Shown here: positions 1 to 6,357 of the stretch, one piece after another
How positions within the stretch are numbered: position 1 is the first letter of the stretch
How the letters are laid out: each line of letters starts with the position of its first letter
NCBI GenBank assembly: GCA_012270665.1
Contig: JAAXHY010000559.1
Span: 1 to 10,648, forward strand
Source of the DNA: Dehalococcoidia bacterium
Lineage (GTDB): Bacteria > Chloroflexota > Dehalococcoidia > SAR202 > UBA11138
Direction of reading: 5' to 3'
Length of the DNA: 10,648 bases
Notes under the pieces: model-generated
Database searches by the model: none
The model's input: only the letters and a program-made list of their open reading frames with translations
Told to the model about the DNA's origin: nothing
Position numbers and translations under genes: made by a program

Positions 1-88
1 CAGTTAGCGTCCAGTACTTTCCTGTGCATCTATAAACTATGATATATGTCGCATCTTTGCAAAGGCCCTGAAAATCAGACACAACTGC

Positions 89-117
89 TTGACAGTCAGG
101 GGGCCTCTATATACCAT
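89..117 (+). promoter_or_regulatory. Sigma70-type promoter candidate for rny
   Basis: A perfect -35 hexamer TTGACA lies at 89-94. The -10 is less clear: TACCAT at 112-117 gives a 17-nt spacer, and TATACC at 110-115 gives 15 nt. Transcription would start near 122-125, leaving a leader of about 55 nt before the ATG at 178. The TTGACAG heptamer recurs at both promoter candidates upstream of the surface-protein gene, which supports it as this organism's -35 element. Confidence 0.45.
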
Positions 118-126
118 GAAACCATT

Positions 127-150
127 CCCGAACCGTCTTTCAGGTTTGGG
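127..150 (+). other. 5' UTR hairpin in the rny leader
   Basis: CCCGAACC (127-134) can pair with GGTTTGGG (143-150), giving 8 bp with one G-U wobble and an 8-nt loop. It would sit within a few nucleotides of the inferred mRNA 5' end and upstream of the ribosome site. It is not followed by a T tract, so a terminator is unlikely; 5'-end protection or feedback control is possible but only inferred. Confidence 0.45.
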
Positions 151-161
151 TTGAAAAATTA

Positions 162-171
162 GAGGAAGGTG
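162..171 (+). promoter_or_regulatory. Ribosome binding site of rny (decides the start)
   Basis: GAGGAAGGTG is a strong anti-16S match ending 6 nt before the ATG at 178. It overlaps the alternative GTG at 169, so the ATG is the better start. Confidence 0.65.
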
Positions 172-177
172 AGTCGC

Positions 178-1704
178 ATGGAATTTGTAATTGCGCTTCT
201 CGCCGTCCTGATTGGCCTATCGGTAGGAAGCGGAGCCGGCTACTACGGTCGCAGGCTGGTCTCCGCAAGACGCATAGACAGCGCTCAGGAGGAAGCCGAG
301 CGCATACTGGAAGCAGCGCGCGAGCAGAGCCGAACCACCGTCATAGAGGCTAAGGAAGAGTCTCTCAGGTTGCGTTCGGAATGGGAATCCGAATTGCGTG
401 AGCAGCGCTCCGAAGTGAAAAGATCGGAGCGCAGACTAGGAAACCGGGAAGAAAATCTCGAAAAACGGGCAAACAACCTGGATCGCCGAGAACGACGGCT
501 TTCAAAAAGGGAGCAGCAGTCAGAACAAATCGAGATAGAACTCGACGACCTCAAACAGCAGGCATTGGCGAAAATCGAGGAGATCTCCGAAATGAGCCAA
601 GCCGAGGCAGAAGCGACGCTTATGCGCCAAGCCGAGGAAGAGATCCAACACGAGATAGCTAAACGCTACAGAGACATCGAGATCCAGGCCCAGGAGGATG
701 CCCACGCACTTTCCTCCAGGATTCTGGCAACCTCGATTCAAAGAATGGCTGCGGACGTCGTCTCAGAGATGACGGTCACATCCGTTCCACTTCCCAGCGA
801 CGACATGAAAGGTCGTCTGATAGGCCGCGAAGGACGGAATATACGAGCGATTGAAAAGAGTACAGGCGTTGACCTGATCATTGACGACACGCCGGAGTCG
901 GTAACGCTTTCGTGTTTCGACCCGGTCAGACGCGAGACCGCCCGGATAGCGGTGTCCAAGTTGATTGCGGACGGGCGCATACACCCGGCCCGCATCGAAG
1001 ACATGGTGAAGCGGGCGGAAAAGGAGGTCCAGACCACGATCTGGAAGGCGGGCGAAGAGGCCGTCTTCGACGCGGGCGTCCGAGGCCTGAATCCCGAGAT
1101 CATCAGACTGCTGGGCCAACTTAAGTTCAGGTACAGTTACGGCGAAAACGTGCTGCAGCACTCCCTCGAGGTGGCGCACATAGCGGCCATGATAGCGTCC
1201 GAGGTAGGCGCCAACGTCAAAGTGGCCAAGATCGGCGGACTGCTTCATGACATCGGCAAGGCGCTATCTCATGAGGTCGAAGGACCTCACGCGGAAATCG
1301 GCGCGGAGATTGCCAACAAGCACAACGTCTCTCGCAGAATCTGCGCCTGCATCGCCGAACACCACGACGACGTGATGAGTTCGCCCGAGGCGTTCATAGT
1401 CGCGGCGGCGGACGCCATTAGCGCGGCGCGTCCAGGAGCGCGCAGGGACACAGTAGAGAACTACATGAAGCGGCTGAGAGAATTGGAAGAGGTAGCGGGC
1501 AACTACGATGGAGTCGAACGCTGCTTCGCCATACAGGCCGGACGCGAGGTGCGCGTGATGGTCAAGCCCGACTCCATTGATGACGTCATGGCCGCGAAGA
1601 TGGCCCGCGACATCGTCAAGAACATCGAGAAGAACCTGGCGTATCCGGGACAGATAAAAGTCATGGTCATCCGTGAAAGCAGAAAGGTGGAATACGCCCG
1701 GTAG
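178..1704 (+). CDS. rny: Ribonuclease Y (membrane-anchored endoribonuclease)
   Basis: RNase Y is the endonuclease that starts mRNA decay in many bacteria lacking RNase E; it cuts single-stranded RNA at the inner face of the membrane. All family parts are visible, numbered from the ATG at 178 (508 aa, normal length). There is an N-terminal membrane helix at about 2-22, then a long charged coiled coil at about 30-180. A KH RNA-binding domain follows at about 200-265 with the GREGRN loop at 216-221. The HD metal-dependent hydrolase domain holds the His-Asp pair at 357-358 in LLHDIGKA, and the C-terminal family region follows. A GTG at 169 is in frame and would add three residues. I prefer 178 because the purine-rich ribosome site at 162-171 lies 6 nt before it but overlaps the GTG. 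A promoter-like element and a hairpin lie upstream. The family assignment is near certain; regulation is inferred. Confidence 0.97.
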   Translation: MEFVIALLAVLIGLSVGSGAGYYGRRLVSARRIDSAQEEAERILEAAREQSRTTVIEAKEESLRLRSEWESELREQRSEVKRSERRLGNREENLEKRANNLDRRERRLSKREQQSEQIEIELDDLKQQALAKIEEISEMSQAEAEATLMRQAEEEIQHEIAKRYRDIEIQAQEDAHALSSRILATSIQRMAADVVSEMTVTSVPLPSDDMKGRLIGREGRNIRAIEKSTGVDLIIDDTPESVTLSCFDPVRRETARIAVSKLIADGRIHPARIEDMVKRAEKEVQTTIWKAGEEAVFDAGVRGLNPEIIRLLGQLKFRYSYGENVLQHSLEVAHIAAMIASEVGANVKVAKIGGLLHDIGKALSHEVEGPHAEIGAEIANKHNVSRRICACIAEHHDDVMSSPEAFIVAAADAISAARPGARRDTVENYMKRLRELEEVAGNYDGVERCFAIQAGREVRVMVKPDSIDDVMAAKMARDIVKNIEKNLAYPGQIKVMVIRESRKVEYAR

Positions 1705-1721
1705 AGTCCGGCCATCGGACT
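1705..1721 (+). other. Small hairpin directly after the rny stop codon
   Basis: AGTCCG (1705-1710) pairs with CGGACT (1716-1721) around a 5-nt loop. It begins at the first base after the rny stop. There is no T tract, so it may protect or mark a 3' end after processing rather than terminate transcription. The stem is seen in the sequence; the role is inferred. Confidence 0.4.
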
Positions 1722-1726
1722 ATCCG

Positions 1727-1744
1727 AATTCGTAATTCGTAATT
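1727..1744 (+). repeat. Short AT-rich tandem repeat (AATTCGT)
   Basis: Two perfect copies of the heptamer AATTCGT (1727-1733, 1734-1740) are followed by a partial AATT. It lies between the two hairpins of the rny-PHP gap. It is too short to be a CRISPR array, and no function can be assigned. Confidence 0.5.
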
Positions 1745-1746
1745 GA

Positions 1747-1779
1747 ACGCAGCGGCAACGGTATTCCGGGCCGCTGCGT
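1747..1779 (+). terminator. Possible weak terminator or attenuator hairpin between rny and the PHP gene
   Basis: ACGCAGCGGC (1747-1756) pairs perfectly with GCCGCTGCGT (1770-1779), a 10-bp GC-rich stem with a 13-nt loop. The downstream sequence ATCTTTG is only modestly T-rich, so termination would be partial at best. It could also be a processing boundary between rny and the downstream genes. Confidence 0.35.
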
Positions 1780-1806
1780 ATCTTTGATAAACAGGAACAG
1801 CGTCAT

Positions 1807-2700
1807 ATGACGGTCGAAGTAGACCTGCACCTGCATACCCAAGCCTCGGACGGTACACTGTCCCCCACTCAACTCGTCAATCTCTGCGCGGAGCGCGGCC
1901 TCAAGGTCATAGCCATCAGCGATCACGACTCGACAGAGGGCTTATCCGAGGCTTACACAGCCGTCCAAGAGCATCCAGGCGTTGAGATAATTCCCGCAAT
2001 CGAGCTTAGTGCCGACGTTCCGGGCTCCGAAATCCACATCCTCGGATATTTCATAGATATGAGCGACTCCGCGTTCCAGCAAACATTGAAGAGATTCAGG
2101 GAGGGCCGATACGAACGCGGGAGGCTGATGGTGGAGAAACTCATCGAGCTGGGCTATTCCATAACGTGGGAGCGTGTACAGGAAATAGCCGACGACGCCG
2201 CGATAGGGCGGCCGCACATAGCGTCGGCTGTTGTGGAGGCCGGATACTTCAAATACTCCAAAGACGTGTTCGATTCGCTCATAGGCAGGAACGGTCCCGC
2301 ATACGTCGAGCGCGCCAAGCTAACCCCGGAAGACGCCGTAGCCATGCTGCGCGAGAATGGCGCGGTACCGGTCATGGCGCATCCCACGTATTCAGCGGTC
2401 AAGTCGGACAGGGGAGACGTACAGAGCCTGGAAGAGACGCTCGCGCGCCTTCAGGCGCGCGGCCTGGAAGGAGTCGAGGTCTTCTACGGAGACTACACGC
2501 GGGAACAGGTCGCATATCTCAAGGGCATCGCGGACAACCTGGGACTCATCCCGTGCGGCGGCAGTGACTATCATTGCTCAGGCAACCCGGGGGAACCGGA
2601 GCCCGGAAGCGTGGGGCCGCCCATGCAAACAGTGACCCGGCTCAGGGAGTCGCATCTCAGAATCCGGAGCGCCGCGGCAACAGGACGGGCGCCAGGCTAG
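1807..2700 (+). CDS. PHP-domain metal-dependent phosphoesterase (YciV/TrpH type)
   Basis: This 297-aa protein belongs to the PHP family. Its closest known functional type is E. coli YciV (RNase AM), which removes 3',5'-nucleoside bisphosphate or 5'-terminal nucleotides, including in rRNA end processing. The metal ligands are all present: DLHLH with His8 and His10, Asp15 in ASDG, Asp39/His40 in ISDHD, Glu66, His77, His192 in MAHP, and Asp254/His256 in GGSDYH. A GRPHIA motif (134-139), usual for this subgroup, is also seen. A complete site suggests an active trinuclear-metal enzyme. An AGGAA ribosome site at 1793-1797 supports the ATG. It follows rny by 102 nt and precedes plsY by 15 nt. The neighbouring RNase fits an RNA or nucleotide turnover role, but the exact substrate cannot be read from the sequence. 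Confidence 0.88.
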   Translation: MTVEVDLHLHTQASDGTLSPTQLVNLCAERGLKVIAISDHDSTEGLSEAYTAVQEHPGVEIIPAIELSADVPGSEIHILGYFIDMSDSAFQQTLKRFREGRYERGRLMVEKLIELGYSITWERVQEIADDAAIGRPHIASAVVEAGYFKYSKDVFDSLIGRNGPAYVERAKLTPEDAVAMLRENGAVPVMAHPTYSAVKSDRGDVQSLEETLARLQARGLEGVEVFYGDYTREQVAYLKGIADNLGLIPCGGSDYHCSGNPGEPEPGSVGPPMQTVTRLRESHLRIRSAAATGRAPG

Positions 2701-2715
2701 GCCAAAGCTCGGACT

Positions 2716-3441
2716 ATGCTGGAAACCGCTCTGCTCATTCTCGGCGCATACTTGTTGGGCTCCATTCCCAGCGGCTACGTCATAGGCAAACTCGCCGCCG
2801 GAATAGATATAAGGGAGTACGGTTCCGGCAATGTGGGCGCGTCGAACGTCATAGCTCACGTCGGCAAGATGACCGGTATCGCGCAAGGGCTTATCCTCGA
2901 CGGCTTTCTCAAGGGCTACGCGCCGATACTTCTGGGCAGATACATACTGGAGGTCGACCTCTGGGCGCAGTGCGCCGCAGGAATCGTCGCTATCGTTGGA
3001 CACAACTGGTCGCCGTTTATCGGATTCACGGGTGGCCGCGGCGTGGCTACGTCAATGGCGGTCACACTCGCGCTCGACTTCTGGGTAGAGATGTTCGTCA
3101 TGGGAGTAGTCTCGGCGGCCGGTATCCTTTTCATAGCGCGCGACACGGGTTTCTGGACGTTCGTCTCCATCCTGGCGTTTCCGGTAATCGCGCTCGCGCT
3201 CACAAACGCCCCGCTCGCGCTTCCCGATAGTTTGATGGCGGCAAGCGGACTGGTGGACAAGCCACCGGAATTCATCCTGGCCTCTGTGTGCGTCAGCCTG
3301 ATCCTGCTGGGCAAGCGTCTGACCGCCAACTGGGAAAGCCCCCGCAACGAATATGGACTCGTAAGAGTCATGGTTTACCGGCTTCTATGGGACAGGGACG
3401 TTCCCCGCAAGGTAGAATGGACAGAGAGAAGACCGGATTGA
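2716..3441 (+). CDS. plsY: PlsY-like glycerol-3-phosphate acyltransferase
   Basis: PlsY is an integral membrane enzyme that moves the acyl chain from acyl-phosphate to glycerol-3-phosphate, giving lysophosphatidic acid, the first step of phospholipid synthesis. The protein is hydrophobic with several membrane helices and the three family motifs: SIPSG (16-20), GSGNVGASN (36-44) and a GHNWSPF...GGRGVA stretch (95-111). Two departures are visible. Motif 2 reads ASN-V-I-A, where the family normally has ATN-x-x-R, and motif 3 has GGRG rather than the usual GGKG. At 241 aa it is about 30-40 residues longer than most members, mainly in a charged C-terminal tail. The ribosome site is weak, and the 15-nt gap after the PHP gene suggests translational coupling. 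The family call is firm; catalytic competence is likely but rests on these variant motifs. Confidence 0.88.
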   Translation: MLETALLILGAYLLGSIPSGYVIGKLAAGIDIREYGSGNVGASNVIAHVGKMTGIAQGLILDGFLKGYAPILLGRYILEVDLWAQCAAGIVAIVGHNWSPFIGFTGGRGVATSMAVTLALDFWVEMFVMGVVSAAGILFIARDTGFWTFVSILAFPVIALALTNAPLALPDSLMAASGLVDKPPEFILASVCVSLILLGKRLTANWESPRNEYGLVRVMVYRLLWDRDVPRKVEWTERRPD

Positions 3442-3453
3442 GGCTCACCTGAA

Positions 3454-3933
3454 ATGGCTCAGACTACGTATTGCCGTCGTCACAAGGACATCGAGACCAG
3501 CGTATCGTGCGCGCGATGCGGCGACCCGATATGCCCAAGCTGCATGGTCCATGCCCCGGTCGGCGTTCGCTGTCTGGACTGCGCCCGCGCCAGGCCGCTG
3601 CCCACATTCGACGTTTCGACGCCCTTCCTTTTACGGGGCGCCGGCGCCGGAGTCGCGGTGGCGATCCTTGGAGGGGCCATCATCTCCGGCTTCGTATGGT
3701 TTTTCCCCATACCTTACGTCCCAACCATACTCATCGCCGCGCTCGGGTACGGGATCGGCGAGGCCATCAGCCTTTCGACTAACCGGAAACGCGGAACACG
3801 CCTGAAACTGGTATCGGGTGTGTGTATGTTGATAGGCTTCACTCTAATTACCTGGACAACGGGAGTGACCCTTGCGCCGCTCAACCTGATAGCCGGCGCC
3901 ATAGGATTCTACCTGGCGCTCAGTAGATTCTGA
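3454..3933 (+). CDS. B-box-like zinc-finger, multi-pass membrane protein of unknown function
   Basis: This 159-aa protein has two parts. Residues 1-43 form a small zinc-binding module: Cys7 and His10, Cys19 and Cys22, Cys27 and Cys30, and Cys40 and Cys43, with His33 nearby. That cysteine spacing and the PICPSCMVHAPVG segment match the B-box-like finger found at the N terminus of many actinobacterial and Chloroflexota membrane proteins, including some rhomboid proteases. Residues 62-156 contain about four membrane segments (near 62-84, 87-106, 116-137 and 139-156). No rhomboid Ser/His catalytic motif is present, so it is not a protease on this evidence. It starts 12 nt after plsY, with a GAGG at 3440-3443 overlapping the plsY stop. 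The finger probably faces the cytoplasm. No reaction can be assigned. Confidence 0.8.
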   Translation: MAQTTYCRRHKDIETSVSCARCGDPICPSCMVHAPVGVRCLDCARARPLPTFDVSTPFLLRGAGAGVAVAILGGAIISGFVWFFPIPYVPTILIAALGYGIGEAISLSTNRKRGTRLKLVSGVCMLIGFTLITWTTGVTLAPLNLIAGAIGFYLALSRF

Positions 3934-3966
3934 GCGTTCCTTTTCGAAAATAGGAGACCACCCGCA

Positions 3967-4398
3967 ATGGACAGCCTCGATCTGAGGATAATAGAGGTTC
4001 TTCGGCATGACGGCAGGGTATCCAACGCCGGAATCGCCCGCGCCGTAGATGTCAGCGAAGGCACGGTTCGACGCCGTCTGAAAAGGCTGATAGACGAAAA
4101 CCTGATCGAAGTCCGAGTATTACTCAATCTCGGAAGAAAAGCGCGCACCGTGGTGGGCGTTCACGTAGATCCGCAGCGTATAGACGACGTACTGACCAAT
4201 GTGTCAGGGTTGGACGGAGTAACATTCGCCTGCATTACGACAGGCAGGTATGACATGATCGTATGGGCCGAAGCTGAAAGCGCGGAGTTGCTCAGCCAAC
4301 TCATTACGAAGACTATCGGAATCATACCCGGCGTCCAGCGCACCGAGACCCACCTCGTGCTCTCACAGGCGCAGGGAAGCGGGCCGCTTTCGGGCTGA
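3967..4398 (+). CDS. Lrp/AsnC-family transcriptional regulator
   Basis: This is a 143-aa regulator of the usual Lrp/AsnC length. Residues 3-50 hold the winged helix-turn-helix (LDLRIIEVLRHDGRVS at the start, recognition helix near EGTVRRRLKRL at 31-41). Residues about 62-135 are the RAM effector and oligomerisation domain, including the conserved GRYDMIVW strand (93-100). Family members bind DNA as dimers or octamers and respond to amino acids or related small molecules; the ligand cannot be read here. A TAGGAGA ribosome site at 3951-3957 precedes the ATG by about 9 nt. It is the last gene of the co-directional block, 33 nt after the zinc-finger gene, and meets aspS tail to tail. It may regulate its own operon or amino-acid genes elsewhere; neither is shown. 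Confidence 0.9.
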   Translation: MDSLDLRIIEVLRHDGRVSNAGIARAVDVSEGTVRRRLKRLIDENLIEVRVLLNLGRKARTVVGVHVDPQRIDDVLTNVSGLDGVTFACITTGRYDMIVWAEAESAELLSQLITKTIGIIPGVQRTETHLVLSQAQGSGPLSG

Positions 4399-4412
4399 CG
4401 ATACGGCCTTAC

Positions 4413-6209
4413 TCAGATATTGGAATCCAGTTTGAGACCTAGCTCCTCCAGCTGAGCGCTGTCAACGCTTCCTGGGGCTCCAAAAAGAGGGTCAACCCCG
4501 TTCTGAGTCTTGGGGAACGCTATCACGTCTCTGATATTGTCGCGGTTGGCGAGCATCATGATAAGACGGTCTATGCCGGGCGCGATTCCTCCGTGCGGGG
4601 GGGCGCCGTATTCGAAGGCATGCACGAGCTGTCCGAATCGTTGCTCCACCTCCTCTTCATCATAGCCCAGAACCTTGAAGATGCGCTCCTGAAGGGCGCG
4701 ATTGTGGACCCTGATACTGCCGCTCCCCAACTCCTCGCCATTACCTATGAGGTCGTAGCAGTTCGCCAACACCCTGCCCGGGTCGGACTCGATATACCGC
4801 TCGTAACCCGGCTTGGGGGACGTGAAAGCATGATGGACCGCGTCCCAAGCCTCGCGCTCATCGTCATACTCGAACAGAGGAAAGTCCACGACGTAGGCGA
4901 GCGCTATCTCATCGGGATCGGCAAGCTCCAGGCGACGGCCCAGTTCGTGCCTGAGCTCGCCCAGTACGGCGTTGGTCGTCCTCTCCGGTCCCGCGACGAT
5001 GAGAATCATGTCACCGATACGTGCTTGAGTGCGCTCCCCGATCTTCCTGACCTGCTCGACGCTGAGGAACCGGGATGCCGCGGACCTTATCTTGTCTTCG
5101 GTCAGGTCATCCAGAGATCCGGCATCGCCCTGCAGCGCGATGGTCACCAGGCCCGCCGCTCCGCGTTCGCGCGCGAAATCTATGAGGGCGTCCGTCTGTC
5201 TCCGGGAGTAGGACGCTAATCCGGGAGCGGCGAATCCTTTCACCACTCCCCCGTTTTCCACCGCCGACGTGAACACCCTGAAGTCGGTCGTCTGGGCAAA
5301 ATCGCTCAGGTTCGCCAACTCCATTCCGTAGCGCAGGTCGGGCTTGTCGCTGCCGTACTTGTCCATCGCCTCACGATAGGTGAGCCTTGGGAATGGCTTG
5401 GTCAGCTTCTTTTCGGGAGTCAGCGTATCTATCATCTCGGTGTAGAGCTGCTCGATCAGGCTGAGAATATCCTCCTGCTCGGCAAAGCTCATCTCGAGGT
5501 CGAGCTGCGTGAACTCAGGCTGCCGGTCGGCGCGAAGGTCCTCGTCCCTGAAGCAGCGCGCTATCTGGAAATACTTCTCCACGCCCGCGACCATGAGAAG
5601 CTGCTTCAATTGCTGCGGCGACTGTGGAAGCGCGTAGAAGCTGCCGGGATAGAGTCTGCTGGGAACCAGGTAGTCGCGCGCGCCCTCGGGGGTGCTCTTT
5701 ATAAGGATGGGGGTCTCTATCTCCAGGAAACCGCGCTCGTCCAGGAAGTCGCGCATGAACTTGACGACCCTATGGCGCAGAATCATGGCGTCGCGCATAC
5801 TCGCGCGCCTGAGATCGAGATACCTGTACCGCATCCTGAGAAGTTCGTCCACCTCGGTCTCCTCATTCACGTAGAACGGCGGAGTGAGCGACTCATTCAG
5901 CGCGACCGCCTCGGCGGCTATGACCTCGACCTCGCCGGTAGCCATACCGGGGTTCTCAGTGCCCTCGGGCCTGGCTTGCACTTCGCCCGAGACTTGGATC
6001 ACCCACTCTCCGCGGAAAGATTCCGCGACCAAGTGAGCGTCGGGGGCGACTTCCGGGTTGAACACGACCTGTGTCAACCCGTCGCGATCCCTTATGTCAA
6101 TGAAGATGATCGATCCGTGATCGCGGCGCCGGTGAACCCAGCCCGCGAGTGTAACGCTCCGTCCTACGTCTCCTGATCCGATACTTCCGCAGCTTGTGGT
6201 CTTGAGCAA
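4413..6209 (-). CDS. aspS: Aspartyl-tRNA synthetase, predicted non-discriminating
   Basis: This class II synthetase charges tRNA(Asp) with aspartate in the cytoplasm. The 598-aa protein has the full bacterial layout: an OB-fold anticodon-binding domain (about 18-105), motif 1 (FLEIETPIL, 161-169), the flipping loop near 172-178, QSPQ (196-199), motif 2 (FRDEDLRADRQPEFTQ, 220-235), a bacterial GAD insertion (about 290-425) and motif 3 (GIAPGIDRLIMML, 541-553). The start is TTG, with GAGG about 6 nt upstream and no in-frame ATG close by; the first residues align with other AspRS N termini. His31 and Gly83 match the residues that relax tRNA specificity in Pseudomonas aeruginosa AspRS, whereas E. 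coli has Leu and Lys there. It probably also forms Asp-tRNA(Asn). Its 3' end is 14 nt from the convergent Lrp gene. Confidence 0.97.
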   Translation of the reverse strand: MLKTTSCGSIGSGDVGRSVTLAGWVHRRRDHGSIIFIDIRDRDGLTQVVFNPEVAPDAHLVAESFRGEWVIQVSGEVQARPEGTENPGMATGEVEVIAAEAVALNESLTPPFYVNEETEVDELLRMRYRYLDLRRASMRDAMILRHRVVKFMRDFLDERGFLEIETPILIKSTPEGARDYLVPSRLYPGSFYALPQSPQQLKQLLMVAGVEKYFQIARCFRDEDLRADRQPEFTQLDLEMSFAEQEDILSLIEQLYTEMIDTLTPEKKLTKPFPRLTYREAMDKYGSDKPDLRYGMELANLSDFAQTTDFRVFTSAVENGGVVKGFAAPGLASYSRRQTDALIDFARERGAAGLVTIALQGDAGSLDDLTEDKIRSAASRFLSVEQVRKIGERTQARIGDMILIVAGPERTTNAVLGELRHELGRRLELADPDEIALAYVVDFPLFEYDDEREAWDAVHHAFTSPKPGYERYIESDPGRVLANCYDLIGNGEELGSGSIRVHNRALQERIFKVLGYDEEEVEQRFGQLVHAFEYGAPPHGGIAPGIDRLIMMLANRDNIRDVIAFPKTQNGVDPLFGAPGSVDSAQLEELGLKLDSNI

Positions 6210-6260
6210 GGTCGTACCTCGTATGGCAGATGATGATGTCGCGGGCGCTGCCGCTCAAGA

Positions 6261-6290
6261 ATCATAGCTACACCCGCTCTCTCCAATCAA
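6261..6290 (-). promoter_or_regulatory. Promoter candidate for aspS
   Basis: Read on the minus strand, TTGATT (6290-6285) and TATGAT (6266-6261) are separated by 18 nt. They match the -35 and -10 consensus at 4 and 5 of 6 positions. Transcription would begin about 45 nt before the TTG start. The leader is too short for a T-box, and none was seen. Confidence 0.45.
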
Positions 6291-6339
6291 GAATAGCCTC
6301 TCCGGGGGCGGAAGTCCGACCCCTATGTTCCTCCAAATA

Positions 6340-6348
6340 TGCTAATAT
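6340..6348 (+). promoter_or_regulatory. Extended -10 promoter placed for a leaderless mRNA
   Basis: TGCTAATAT forms an extended -10 element (TG, one base, then TAATAT at 6343-6348), with no -35 match at the right distance. The last -10 base is followed by 9 nt and then the ATG at 6358. The start site would therefore fall at or just before the start codon. No Shine-Dalgarno sequence precedes this gene, which fits leaderless initiation. Confidence 0.45.
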
Positions 6349-6357
6349 CTTTCCATT

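Noticed and set aside
55..105. Palindrome CTTTGCAAAG (55-64) and imperfect repeat GGCCCTG/CAGGGGGCC (64-70, 97-105) as an rny operator
   Set aside because: The palindrome is short and could occur by chance. The longer repeat is imperfect, with a two-base bulge, and no matching copy was seen elsewhere in the window.
169..177. GTG at 169 as the rny start
   Set aside because: The best ribosome site covers this codon, leaving only about 3 nt between AGAGG and the GTG, while the ATG at 178 has normal spacing.
763..1248. 161-codon minus-strand frame inside rny
   Set aside because: It falls inside the KH and HD domains of rny and has no domain signature of its own.
4593..5219. 208-codon plus-strand frame opposite aspS
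   Set aside because: It overlaps the conserved catalytic half of aspS on the other strand and has no plausible product.
6210..6260. T-box or other aminoacyl-tRNA-synthetase leader before aspS
   Set aside because: The predicted leader is only about 45 nt, and no specifier stem or T-box sequence is visible.
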